From positions 1 to 25,000 of the forward strand of contig JADDIW010000100.1 of the NCBI GenBank assembly GCA_018136815.1: a DNA stretch of 25,000 nucleotides. The letters are read 5' to 3'. Below the pieces are notes generated by a model that saw nothing but the letters and a program-made list of their open reading frames with translations, ran no database searches and was not told the origin of the DNA. This DNA comes from Isochrysis galbana (Eukaryota > Haptophyta > Isochrysidales > Isochrysidaceae). The first letter of the stretch is position 1. Each line of letters starts with the position of its first letter. This document shows positions 1-11,706 of this stretch, piece after piece. Position numbers and translations under genes: made by a program.

Positions 1-1716
<1,716 letters not shown>

Positions 1717-4094
1717 ATGACGGCGGCAGGAGAGCCCACGCATCCACCATCCTCAAGCCCCAACCCACAGTCCGGCACAGAGGTGAAGAGCCCGCAGCCA
1801 CACCGTGCGGAGGAAGCAGAGCGTGCCTCTCCGCCGCGCCGCGCTCTCAGCCGAGAGAAGGCCAAGCGGCAGCGCACGAGAGAGCGGTCACGCTCGCGGT
1901 CGCGATCACCGCGTGAGCGCCGTGACCACCGCCATCGCGACAGGGGGCGCGAGCGCGAGCGCTACGACCACCACGACCGGCGCAGATCAAGCGAGCGACA
2001 TGATCGCTACGACGACCGTCATCGCGACGACGGCTACTACAACGATCGTCGCGATCGCCGCCATGACGACCGGCGCTATGGCGATCGCTATCGGTATGAC
2101 GACCGCCGCTCGTCGCGCCGCTCACGCTCACCGCATCGCCGCTCACGCTCCCCTCGCCGCTCACGCTCACCGCATCGCGAGCGCAAGGCCGACCGAGAGC
2201 CGGCCTTTGACAAGGACGCTGTTGCTGCCGCCATTGCTCGCGCTCAGGGTGCGATTAGCTGTGGAGCCCTTGCAGGCGTGAGTGCTACTACCGGTGCGGC
2301 ACCTGGTCTCGGTGTGGGCCTTGGAACAATCGGGCTCATGGCCAATCCTGCTGTGTCGGCGCTGCAGGTACGTTTTAAGCTTATAGCCTCGGGCATCCAC
2401 TGCCTTCATCCACCCGCTCTCACGAGCTCACATTTTTTTCCCTGGCCCACCCGTCCGTAGGCGACCCTGTCAAAGGGAATAGCAGCTCCAGGTGTGATGA
2501 TGGCTCCGGCATCAAGTATGGCACCTGCGCTGCCTGCCTGTCCAGCTCCTGCGTCCTCCGCAGAGTCTGGCGCCTCAACAGCACTGGCCGCAGGTGCTGT
2601 TCGCGCTGATGGCAAGAAGGGAGCGCGCGACTTTTCCTTCTTGGTCACAGAGGATAAACAAGAATCCGGGCCCAACCTTGCCATGCTCGGGTGCTCTGAT
2701 GACGACTCCGACTCCGACCCCGACCCTGACGACGAAGCTCCTGTCGAAGAGGGAGAGGGGGAGGACGGGTTCGAGGCAGGCTCAGCCATTGACCAGCTTC
2801 TATGGCGCCAGAAGGCGGTTTCGGGTATGGAGACGCGACGCCCTGGAGAGTCGGTACAGCAGTTTTTCCAGCGACGAATGGCTGGCATGCGAATGCTCAA
2901 AGCCGAGGCGGGAACCAGCAGTGCCAAGCAACTTGAGAATGAGGTGCGCACCGCCCGGCCTGCGGCAAATATGCACAACAACTTCTTGCTTTGTTGCTTT
3001 TCCAACCAAAGCACCACCTCAGGTCTTTCCGTCTGCTCGTTGCGCAGGTTGATCAAGCACTCATGAATGCTAGCACGGCCTGGCATTGGGGAAAGGGGGA
3101 CCACGACGCAGACATATCCGACGACGACACGGATTTGCTACGGCTCGAGGACAGCAGCTCCGATGTACCGCAACTAACATACAAGCTTGAATCTGACGGC
3201 CCCGCCCCCCCCCCACCCCCTGATGAGGCGGGCGCACTCATTGTGCAACATGTTGAAGGAGGCGCGCCAGGCAACGCCCTCGTCGCCTACGACGGTGCGA
3301 AAGCTGCTGCCAAACGACGTCAGATAATTGGTTCTGAGGCTGTGCGTGCGTCGGCAGCGCTCGTACCTCGTGCATCCAAAGACTGCCTCTCTAACGAGAA
3401 GCTCGCCCCCGTCGAATCTGGCCGTGGCTTTGCGCTGTTGGAGAAGATGGGTTGGAAAAAGGGCGAGGGTCTTGGCCGCTCCAAGACGGGCACCACGCTG
3501 CCAGTTGCGGCCATGGTGAAAACTGACATGGGCGGGCTCGCCTCGTCAGAGGAGAAGTATCGTGCACCTGTCCGTGTGATGGACGCTGATGGTCCGCAGC
3601 TGAGTGACAACTTCAGTGTGGGCGCAAGCGGCATGCTTGCCCAGGCCAAGGCTGCATCGATGGATTCGGAGTTCTCTTCCATAGTCTCTCAGACCAAGTC
3701 GGTTCAACAGATCAACGAGGAAAATCGCCGACTCGCGGCTGGCGGCGGCAGCGCCCCCTCGGCCGCGCCGTCTGCACCACAATCAGTGCCGTCCATCCCG
3801 GGGCCGCCACCAATGCCTCCACCTCCCACATCCGCACCGCCACTGCCTGGCGCCTATCCTGCACCAGCTCCTGCTTCGTATCCTCCCCCGCCGTCCTATC
3901 CTTCTCCGCCTGTCTACCCGCCACCACCCACCTACGGGTATCCACCACAGGGTGCCATGTGTTACGGTTACGGCTCGTCCCCCATGTACACTTCTCCGAT
4001 TCCCGGCTACCCGCCAATGCCCGGCTACCCACCGGTACACCCCGCTTACATGGCCCCTGGAATGGCTCAGCAGCATCCGTGGGGCTGGGGCTGA
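1717..4094 (+). CDS. RS-domain and G-patch splicing protein, SON-like G-patch
   Basis: Three exons are 1717-2367, 2461-2943 and 3048-4094, joined in phase 0 (introns gtacgt...gtag of 93 nt and gtgcgc...gcag of 104 nt). They give 726 residues. Residues about 52-160 form an Arg/Ser/Asp/His-rich RS domain with repeated RSRSP units. An acidic Asp/Glu stretch lies in exon 2. Residues about 503-545 are a G-patch (LLEKMGWKKGEGLG, then KTDMGGL), closest in wording to the G-patch of SON. The C-terminal 120 residues are Pro/Tyr-rich (PPPPSYPSPPVYPPPP). G-patch proteins activate DEAH helicases or bind RNA in the spliceosome, and RS domains mediate nuclear-speckle contacts. No double-stranded RNA-binding domain like that of SON is seen, so orthology to SON is not claimed. 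It is divergent from CDC5L, another splicing gene. The first in-frame ATG after the C-rich leader is taken as start. Confidence 0.88.
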
Positions 4095-4740
4095 GCTTGT
4101 GTGTCCAGGATGCGGTGGCGTTGAGCCGAGGTGACGGCATGTGCTCACACCTGTTTTCAGGAAACACATGCTCGACCCGAGTGTTGTTTGTTATTGCTTG
4201 CTCGCTCGACTCGACTCGGTTAGTCAGTAGGGCCTCGACACTTCAGGCAAGGACTAAGATGAGCTTCAGTACGCAGCAGCACATATAAACTTCTTGATAA
4301 TCTAGCACACCTATCTATTAGTTGTCATTATTTGAGCCTCTTTCGATTTGCAAAAAACCTCCTTGTAATTTACTGTGATTGAAACATTTGAAGATTCAAA
4401 AAGAACCCCGAAGATTCCGGGCCAACACCTGCTGGGTCCAGGTACCTCTACCTCTCTACCTACATCGCCCTTACTTCCCGTCTCTCCACCTCTTCCCTCC
4501 CCCCCCTTCAGTCCTTTTTCTTTGGTATCCGGGGTCCGGCCTAGGTGCGCTACCTTCTACCCTTGCTTGGCCCTACTTGAGAGTGTGGGGTCTGGCCAGG
4601 CCTTTTGAGTGTCTAGTGTGTGCGTTTGCTGGAGTGTGCGTGGGTTTGCTTCTTCTCGTGTGTGTGGGGCGGGTTCTGCTATCGTGTTGTGTTTGGTGTT
4701 TGGGTGTCGGTCGTTCGCAGGCCTGCAGGCCTATCCTTGA
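4095..4740. other. 3' flank of the G-patch gene; no gene seen
   Basis: About 200 nt of probable 3' UTR follow the stop, then a mixed AT/pyrimidine stretch. Short frames on the plus strand (for example near 4375-4750) have no protein-like composition. No poly(A) signal can be assigned with confidence. Confidence 0.4.
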
Positions 4741-4990
4741 TTACAATGACTAGCTTGACTACAACATTTTTGCCTTTTGCCTTTAGCCTTTAGCCTTTAT
4801 TTAGTTACACTGTGAAAAATCGGTTCCTGTGATAGCCATGACTTGAATATGAATATTGGGAATTTTAAGTAGTCAAGCAATACTTGAATTTTGACGATAA
4901 TCTTGACTACAAATACAAAGAACGATATATATAAACAAGTGAGTGTGTGTGAGTGTGTACATATATATATATACCAACTTGGTAGTAACA
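4741..4990. repeat. AT-rich low-complexity block with a 7-mer tandem repeat
   Basis: Positions 4772-4799 hold about four copies of the 7-mer gccttt(t/a). The motif cttgactacaa occurs near 4753 and again near 4904, and its inverted form tagtcaag near 4872. Positions about 4925-4973 are a (TA)n/(GTGT)n dinucleotide stretch. This block is far more AT-rich than its surroundings. It contains no gene that I can support. Confidence 0.55.
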
Positions 4991-5327
4991 GTGTAACAGT
5001 AGACAGTAGCGGTAAAAATCTCCGATTGAACGCTCGGAAGTGCGGCAGGCCTCTCTCCTCGGCGATGGCACCACCTAGGCAAAGGCAAGCAGGCGCATCA
5101 CCTCGGTGTTGTTGCCCTAGCTAAAGCGACCCAGGAGCCAGGAGTGCCGGAGAGGGCAATGGGCAGGAGATGACGGTGGCGGTGGCGGAGAGGGCGGAGG
5201 TGGAGAGGGCGATGGAGGAGATGACGGCGGCGGAGAGCGCTCGGCGCGCGCCCGACCAGCGGCGCCACGCGCGGCTGCCTGCGTTGTTGCCTTCCCTAGC
5301 CTCGCTTTTGATTTCAGCTTGTGTTGC
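4991..5327. other. Intergenic stretch; no gene seen
   Basis: A purine-rich GGCGGAGAGGGCG-type low-complexity segment lies around 5160-5240. Frames on both strands have shadow-like composition. Nothing recognisable is present. Confidence 0.3.
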
Positions 5328-5758
5328 GGGTAAAGGAGGGACCTTGTACCTTGTACACTTACTCGTCTCGTATGTGCTCCCAGCTAGGTTGCTAGGTTTC
5401 CCCGCTCGACCCCCTTCTGTCGTCGCACCCCGATTCTCTCCTCCTCGCACCGTCCCGTCGGCCCCCCCGCGGAAGCCCCCTCCTCTCTTTCCCCTCCCGC
5501 TTATTCCCCGAGTGCTTCCTTGAGTTCCCGACCCCCTTTCTTTCCGTCTATTATCTATTATTTTCCCGCGCGTCCCCCCCTCCCCCCCGCGCGTGACGTT
5601 TTCCCTGGTGTCTTCCGTACGCTCTGCGCCATCGCTCGAGCGCTCCCTGTGCCCCCTTGTCTGCCCTTTGTCCTCGGTCCCGTGCTGCAGTGCGGATGAA
5701 ATGGGGTGGAAAGGAGTGAAGAGACGAGGGGAAAGTGTACAAGGCCCCCCCTTTACCC
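5328..5758. repeat. Imperfect inverted repeat enclosing about 370 bp
   Basis: The left arm at 5328-5360 (gggtaaaggagggacc, then cttgtacactt) matches the reverse complement of 5733-5758 (aagtgtacaagg, then ctttaccc). The left arm carries an extra copy of cttgtac. Weaker similarity continues towards the inside (cgtctc...ctcc). The spacer is C-rich on the plus strand. It could be an old foldback element or an inverted duplication. Confidence 0.5.
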
Positions 5759-5818
5759 ACGACAGGAACCGCTGGGGTTGCATGGGAAGGGAGGAAGGAA
5801 GGGATCCCGGCTGGAGCT

Positions 5819-5962
5819 GCATGCGAGGAAACCAGGAGAGAGGGGCGGGAGGAGAGACACGCTCTAAGAATAGAGGCTGTGTCGGAGACGCTCCCCCTTG
5901 CATGTTGCATGCGAGGAGGCGCGCTCTAAGAATAGAGCGTGCCGCATGGGATGCTCCCCCTG
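5819..5962. repeat. Two-copy direct repeat with an internal length difference
   Basis: Three short blocks recur in the same order: gcatgcgagga at 5819-5829 and 5907-5917; cgctctaagaatagag at 5860-5875 and 5922-5937; gctccccct at about 5890 and 5951. The first copy is about 27 bp longer between blocks one and two. This is a tandem duplication followed by an indel. It has no coding function that I can see. Confidence 0.6.
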
Positions 5963-6443
5963 CTACCCGCAACAAGTTGTTTTAACAATATGCCACTATA
6001 TAAAAATGACATGGTCCTCTTTGGACGGAACTCGACCTCAAGATAGGCCAAGAGATTGCAGCCCCAATTGCCCTAGCGCAAATGTGCATCCCGCGGAAAA
6101 TCGCATTCCTCGCCACTTTCGCATGGAAAACATGCGGAAGATCATTGTCTTGTGATTTGCATAGAAAACAAAGAGACTCTTGATTTTCCCATGTTCAGGT
6201 AGAAGACAGAGCGAAAAACAGAGGAAACTGTGGAGCAAACCGGTGATAACAAAACGAACCCCTCAGTCATGGTACCAAAGGAATCCGCTCGCCCCACTAA
6301 ACCATGATTATGCACGACAATTGAAGAGTCGTGTAGCCGTTGAGGGCGGCAGGTGCGTACCTAACTGATCTCAATCCAGCCGCAGCCAAAATATGACCTA
6401 AATACCTGACTCTTACAGTGCATGGGCACCCATGGAGGAGCAT
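5963..6443. other. Intergenic stretch downstream of the SDR gene; no gene seen
   Basis: The sequence is of mixed composition with no frame resembling a protein. The segment next to 6443 is the likely 3' UTR of the minus-strand SDR gene. Confidence 0.35.
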
Positions 6444-7490
6444 TCATGGCGCGTCTAAAGCATCACAAAAATCCGACGCAAACAAGTCTTGGGCCACTCC
6501 CGCCTCCTCGGCGAGCCGTGACACGTCGGGTTCGGCATTCAAAAGCCAATGCCATGTACGGAGAGCGCTGCGGCAACTCCTACTCTCAGGAGACGCTGCT
6601 CTTCCTCTGTCACGCTCACCGTTGACAAAATACTGAGATAGAAGTTCCTCGTGGTTGACCGTGGGTGGAGATGCAGGAGCCAGACACGCCCACAAGACGG
6701 CTGCGGCGCCTTGATCCGGCGTCCGGAACAACCAACCGCTCAATCCACTTCGTGTTAGAATCGAGCAGATTATCCCTCCGAAGTGGCGGCGTAACATCGG
6801 TGTCCAAACGATTCCGGGGTGGCAGTCGTGGATGATGATGCCGCTTTGATTGCAAGCAACTCGTAATAAGAGCGACAAGTGCATCAGTCCAAGCTTTGAC
6901 TGAGCATACGCAGTCAGAGTCTTATCTATAGACAGATCGCTCACAAGATGGTCTACTTTTCCTGCCCGAAGATGGGATGACGACCCCACGTTCACGATTC
7001 TACCACCGCCTTCGCACGCCTTCAAACATGGAAGTAGGCTGAGAGTCAAGATTGCAGGTGCGCAGAGATTGACCCTCATGGTGCCTCCCACTTGCCTCCC
7101 CATGGTTCCGGCATTATTGACCAGCAGCGCAATCGGCTTCCGCGCGAATGTGCGTCTTAACTGTGCCGGCTTAGTCTGCTCTAAGTCGAGGTACACGTAT
7201 TCTGCATGTCCGCCTCGCGCCTGAATTGACTTGACGAGCTCCTCACCAGCCGTTCTGTTCCTCGCGGCGACACACACGGCGAAGCCGTGATCGGAGAGGC
7301 CGTGAGCAACAGCCGTACCGATCCCCCCTGTGGCCCCGGTTATCACGGCGAGGCGGCCTCTTCCAGTACGAGGCTCAGTGAGTGGTGGTGGCAGCAGCTG
7401 GCCTGGCTGAATGTTCATGAGCATCTCCGCCGCCAGCCCATGAACGAGCCAGCGCAAAGTGCGATGGAGCGCCGAAATGTCGGGTTGCAT
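6444..7490 (-). CDS. Classical short-chain dehydrogenase/reductase (RDH/WWOX-like)
   Basis: This NAD(P)-dependent oxidoreductase has a Rossmann fold and no introns; it is 348 residues from the ATG at 7490-7488. Visible family motifs are the cofactor-binding TGATGGIG (residues 51-58), NNAG (125-128), the active-site Asn in MRVN (141), the Ser cluster VGSSSH (169-173) and the catalytic YAQSK (Tyr195, Lys199). The CHPGIVWTPM stretch after the active site is typical of retinol-dehydrogenase-like SDRs. The substrate cannot be inferred. The frame continues upstream for 55 codons without an ATG, rich in Ser/Pro, to a TGA at about 7656-7658. A spliced leader exon further upstream is therefore possible, but none is evident. 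It diverges from the S1-domain gene at 8576. Confidence 0.9.
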   Translation of the reverse strand: MQPDISALHRTLRWLVHGLAAEMLMNIQPGQLLPPPLTEPRTGRGRLAVITGATGGIGTAVAHGLSDHGFAVCVAARNRTAGEELVKSIQARGGHAEYVYLDLEQTKPAQLRRTFARKPIALLVNNAGTMGRQVGGTMRVNLCAPAILTLSLLPCLKACEGGGRIVNVGSSSHLRAGKVDHLVSDLSIDKTLTAYAQSKLGLMHLSLLLRVACNQSGIIIHDCHPGIVWTPMLRRHFGGIICSILTRSGLSGWLFRTPDQGAAAVLWACLAPASPPTVNHEELLSQYFVNGERDRGRAASPESRSCRSALRTWHWLLNAEPDVSRLAEEAGVAQDLFASDFCDALDAP

Positions 7491-7693
7491 GGGCTCGGCG
7501 AGAGAATTCACTGCTCGTCCAGCCTGTGCAAGACACGGCGCGGCCGCGGCGTTCCCCGAGGAGCCGCAGCTCCGGCCCACAAGAAACGGGGAAGGGAAGA
7601 CAGCCTCGTCGGCCGTCCGAGGGGAAGAGGAGGCGGGGGGGCTGGGAGAGGGCAATCAATGCAAGTATACTGTCTTAATATTATTTTATCATT

Positions 7694-7712
7694 CGAACAT
7701 CTCAGATGTTCG
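7694..7712. repeat. Perfect 9-bp palindrome with 1-nt centre
   Basis: CGAACATCT, a central C, then AGATGTTCG. It lies in an AT-rich stretch about 200 bp upstream of the SDR start. It could be a dimeric transcription-factor site or a chance inverted repeat. Confidence 0.5.
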
Positions 7713-7747
7713 TTGACACAAGACACAAGCGACAAGCGAGGACTCCT

Positions 7748-7865
7748 GTCAGAGTTTTCTTGTTGTCCTAGTTTAATCCTAGTGCTGTGAGACCGTGCCT
7801 CATCGCCAACGGAGCCCCTACCCCGTGATGGGGGTGTGCCCGGTCGGTGCATGGCTCGTCCGGTG
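7748..7865 (+). repeat. Dispersed structured repeat, copy A
   Basis: This 118-nt segment aligns nearly end to end with the reverse complement of 18783-18910. Shared blocks are gtcagagttttct, gctg(t/a)gagaccgt, agcccctacccc, gggggt and cggtcgg. The copies end together at tcgtccggtg. It can fold an ACCCC/GGGGT hairpin at 7820-7835, with the stem kept in both copies while the loop differs. A weaker TGC..GCA hairpin follows. It might be a short interspersed element, an LTR fragment or a non-coding RNA. I do not recognise the family. Confidence 0.6.
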
Positions 7866-8575
7866 AATAGAGAACGTGGGACGTGGGTGAAATGTCACAG
7901 TAACTCACCGCGGGCCATAATCCAGATGCCTCGAAAAAGGGGGTGTTGATGTAGGGCGGTCAAACAGCTATTTTAACTTCTAAGGGTGAAATCTCAGTGA
8001 GTGAGGCGGTCCGCGGGCGCGCTGCGAGACCGTTCTTGGTCACCAGCCCAGTGCCCGGCGCGCGGCACATATCAAATAATCAAATAGCCAGGAGCCAGGA
8101 GCCGTACAGCCGGCAGCCAGCCACGCCAATACGCCAATACGCCAATCGCGCGCGACGCGCCCCCAGGCCGCGTCGAAATCGGCAGCCCCCGCGCCCCAAA
8201 GCACGCGCGCTAACGTCCGCCGCCGGAGGCCCGGAGAGCCCTCTCGGAACGGGGCAGGGGGGGGGATAGCGCGGCTCCCAGCAGCCAGCAGCAAAGCGGA
8301 GATATTCTGGCCTTTGGCCTTTGCATGTACTACAAGTAGTACTTTATTTCCTATCTGGTCGGGCCAAAAGTACTTTAAAGTACACGCGCGCGCACCATCT
8401 CGCCTCACTCGACTCCGAGCCCTCCCCTCTCCCTCTCCCCCACCCTCCCTTCCTCCCTCCCTCCACCCCTCAGTCCCCCCTATATCTCTCGCTCTCACTT
8501 TGGGGCGAGGCCCGTCGCACACGCCTAGCTTCTAGTGCTGTTGCCTGTCTCGCTAGTCCATCGGCGCGAATTGCG

Positions 8576-9883
8576 ATGTTCCTTCCCCTGGTGCTGCACA
8601 TCGCAGCCGCGCTGTCGGGACGGCCACTCTCCGCACTCGTGCAGGGAGAGTCACTCCGCGGGACGGTGCTCAGCCGGCATGAGGAGCTGCTCTACCTCAA
8701 GGTCGACGTGCACGATGATGTGGGCCTGCGCGAACAGCAGGATGTGCCAGCGATTCTCTCACTGCCGCGCTCACACCCGATGCTGCAAACACTGAGGATC
8801 GGTGCCGATCTGACAGTGTACGTCAAGAAGGTGACGAGCACAGGCCGACTTCGTGTTGGTCTGTTCCCGCCGCGTGACCCCCCAAGGATGCCAGCGTCCG
8901 ATGACTTCAAGAAGCTGGAGGACCTGCACCTGGGGGACAAGCTGCAAGGGGAGGTCATCAAAATTGCAGCCTGTGGAGCCTTTGTGGATGTGGGAGTGTG
9001 GCGTCAAGGTCGGAAAGGACGGTGGAGGGCTGTCGACGCCCTTATCCCTGTAGATCAGCAGCCATCCGTATCCGAGGAAGATGCGGTCCAGCTAGCGGTC
9101 GGAGATGTAGTAGTGGGCCGTGTGCTTGAACCGAATCTGGCATCGGGTAGGCTGCTCATGACTTTGCGCGGAGAGTTGATTGATGTTCTTAGGGATGAGC
9201 TCAACGAGCGTCGGGTTCTTGCCAAGGCTCGTCAGAGACGCAAGTCTACATCAAAGCTCAAGCCAGGCTCAGAACGCGAGGGATTCGTTGTCAGGGTTGA
9301 AACGTATGGATTGCTGGTCAATGTCGGAGCCAAGCAAACAGGGTTGGTGCACATTTCGAACATTGGGCAAGGTTTAATTGATAACATCGAGGCGGTCGCC
9401 AAGGTGGGCGACATCGTGCTCGTCGAGGTGCTCGCGCCGGCAAAGCTCGGGGACAAGGGATATCGCGGGGAAGGCAAGCTTCGGCTCAGCTTGAAGCGGA
9501 AGCTTGTGCAAAAATCTGAGGATGTGCCGGCATCAGTCCTTGCTACCGCACGACGAGGAGAAACACTTCGGCAGCGTTACGAGCGTCTGGAAGATGCACT
9601 GGTGGAGCGCAGGGAGCAGCGTAGAGCTTCCTCTGGAACCCCACCACGAAGAGACATCGGTGGTGTCGCTGCTCCCGGAGCAGCTGCAGTGCCATTGAAT
9701 CAGGCGAGACGTATTGCTGACGAGAGCAACAGCCGTGCAGTTGCTGTGGAGGGCATTGATATGGTGGAAGAACGGCTTGCCGAGCTGAACGAGAAACTAG
9801 AACATGGTGACGATGACGAATACGACGACGCGGAGTGGGATGACGATTACTTTGCCGACAAATATGAGGATGCCTTTTATTGA
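8576..9883 (+). CDS. Two-domain S1 RNA-binding protein with hydrophobic N-terminal leader
   Basis: The single exon encodes 435 residues from the ATG at 8576 to the TGA at 9881-9883. It opens with a hydrophobic leader (MFLPLVLHIAAALSGRP) that looks like a signal peptide or organelle-import sequence. Two S1 (OB-fold) domains lie at about residues 117-198 (GEVIKIAACGAFVDVGV) and 231-305 (EGFVVRVETYGLLVNVGAKQ, then GLVHISNI). The first is interrupted by a charged insert (WRQGRKGRWR). A basic, probably helical segment follows, and the tail is very acidic (DDDEYDDAEWDDDYF). S1 domains bind single-stranded RNA. Plants have organellar S1 proteins of similar plan, so an organellar RNA-stability or translation role is a plausible inference, not shown. 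The upstream 150 nt is pyrimidine-rich, as for other genes here. The frame is open upstream, but no other start is attractive. Confidence 0.87.
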   Translation: MFLPLVLHIAAALSGRPLSALVQGESLRGTVLSRHEELLYLKVDVHDDVGLREQQDVPAILSLPRSHPMLQTLRIGADLTVYVKKVTSTGRLRVGLFPPRDPPRMPASDDFKKLEDLHLGDKLQGEVIKIAACGAFVDVGVWRQGRKGRWRAVDALIPVDQQPSVSEEDAVQLAVGDVVVGRVLEPNLASGRLLMTLRGELIDVLRDELNERRVLAKARQRRKSTSKLKPGSEREGFVVRVETYGLLVNVGAKQTGLVHISNIGQGLIDNIEAVAKVGDIVLVEVLAPAKLGDKGYRGEGKLRLSLKRKLVQKSEDVPASVLATARRGETLRQRYERLEDALVERREQRRASSGTPPRRDIGGVAAPGAAAVPLNQARRIADESNSRAVAVEGIDMVEERLAELNEKLEHGDDDEYDDAEWDDDYFADKYEDAFY

Positions 9884-11706
9884 TCGGCCTCCGGCTCGTT
9901 CGAATCTTAGGATCGGAGGCGGAGGTGCCTCGCCGTTGCGTGTGTCCGGAAAGACAATCATTAATTGCGGGCTCTGAAGAACAGCCAATGGCAATAATCG
10001 ATGTGAGGAAGAAACTCCCAAAAGTTTGCGGTCGCCGACAAAGACCGACGCATGCGCAGTTCTCTTCGCCTCTCATCCCATCTACTTACACGATCGCCAT
10101 CATCACTCCTACTCTTCAGCTTCCATTTTCTGCAGTGCAATGTTCATGCGGCCGGAACACCGAGCTTAGAGCTCAGCTCAAAATCAGATTTTTAACGAGA
10201 ATTCGTGTGAGCCGGCTACTGCTGCACTGCTGGGCGCGGGAACCCGAGTGCGCGAAGAGCCACGCCACTACGCGCGCCTCCTTACCTGCTTCCCTCCGCT
10301 GCTAGTAGCCTCCCTCACCCTCACCCTCTTCTTTTTCAACACCGAACTTCCTACATCTCTCCCACGCCTTCCTCTAGGCTCTAGGCTCGCGCACGAGAAG
10401 CTTATTACTAGTTGGTTTTTGTACGTTGCTGATGGGTCTAAGCTTAAATCATTAGTATTCATTTTGGCATATAGATATAGAGCCCGTGGCCATTACCATT
10501 AAACGTGGAGTTGGCCTCTATCTATAGTCTATCTTCTTTGCTTTTAGGCGCGTAGGCGTAGGCGGTAGAGTGGGTTAAGGGTTAAAGTCGTGGCTCGTGT
10601 CGGCAAACATTTTTATTTATTTGGGGGATGTTGGTCCATATCGGCTTTAACAGGCCTGCCCTGAACACGCATCCATAACCGGGCCCATGGTCCATGGTAG
10701 CGTACCAGGGCCGCACCCCTGACACCAAAGACAAAGGAAAGAGGGGGGGAAGGCGAGGAAGCGGAGGGAGGGGATAAAAGGGCGATGTCTGATATGCGGT
10801 AGTAGGTACTGTCTAGCGATAGGTGTGTAGGGGATCTTGGGTTGTGGAGCGCCCTCTCCTTACTCCTTATCCCTCGAAGAGAAGGGAAGTTTCCCCACCT
10901 TTCTTCCTCCCAGGCGCCTCGCAAATAGGTTTAATTTGCTATCTTCCCATCTTCCCTGCGTTTCTTTATCTGCTTTTGGGGGCAATTAGGTTTAATCTGC
11001 GACCTCTTCGTATCTCCCCTTACTTAGGTACATCGCACTTCTCTCGTCCTATTCGATAGGTCTCTTGGAATCCTGCGCGGCAGGCTTGCCCCTCGTTTCC
11101 GTTATGGTGCGATTCCCTTTCCAGACGAGATCGCCGACAGATCGCCCTTTGATCGTCGTCCGTCGTCGCTGTCTGATCGGAGTGTTTGGGTGCTTGATTT
11201 TAGTCGAGTTGCGTGACAAAAGTCGTGGGAGGGGGGCCTCGCGCCCCCCCCCACCCCCCACTCTCTCGACTCTCGACTCCCCTCATGGGGGGCGAGAACC
11301 ATCCACCCCCCTGCGCTGCCTCTTGGCATGCAGGGGGGACTCACCCGCCAGACTGCCCAAACTCTCCCTGAGAGTCAGGCACAGAACGCACGCCCTGGCC
11401 CGCGTTGGCCGGCTTCTCGCTCTGACCAACCCCTCCTCCCCCTGGGCTCCCCTGATAAGGAGCCCCCAGCCAGCTCCAGTCGACCTCCAGGGGGCGCGAG
11501 AGCGAGCGAGGGAGTGCGGCAGGAGGGGCCGGGGCCATGCCCCAGCCTCACCTGCCCACTGAGCTGTGCTGCCAGGCCCCTGGAGGCCAACTGGGGACCT
11601 GAAGGGGGGTCGCAGGCGCGCGCCATGGGCCAGGGCCGCAGGGAAGAGAGGAGGAAGAGGGAAGAGGGATGGGAGGGGGGAGCGGCAGCTATCCCCTCCG
11701 GCGTTT
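9884..11706. other. Gene-poor stretch; small repeats only
   Basis: The first 150-200 nt are the probable 3' UTR of the S1 gene. Around 10480-10530 an imperfect inverted repeat (tatagatatagag and ctctatctatag) encloses about 30 nt. Two related copies of (a/t)(a/t)taggtttaat(t/c)tgc lie near 10924 and 10985. The segment 11240-11300 is C-rich. Long frames on both strands between 11065 and 11700 have a Pro/Arg/Ser shadow composition and no domain. I see no gene. Confidence 0.35.

Larger units (their letters stand above)
7491..8575. promoter_or_regulatory. Divergent intergenic region between the SDR and S1 genes
   Basis: This 1.1-kb gap holds a perfect 9-bp palindrome (7694-7712) and a dispersed structured repeat (7748-7865). 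A run of gccaatac repeats lies near 8126-8146, and a strongly pyrimidine-rich leader at about 8415-8500 ends just before the S1 gene. The sense strand upstream of the SDR start (7560-7655) is likewise C/T-rich. Regulatory function is inferred from position only. Confidence 0.4.

Noticed and set aside
5121-5975. Minus-strand frame of 284 codons
   Set aside because: It spans the inverted repeat and the direct duplication, so its internal peptide repeats come from DNA repeats, not a gene.
7806-7865. tRNA or known snRNA in the structured repeat
   Set aside because: No cloverleaf, no A/B box pair in the right spacing, and no match to U1, U2, U4, U5 or U6 landmarks that I could find.
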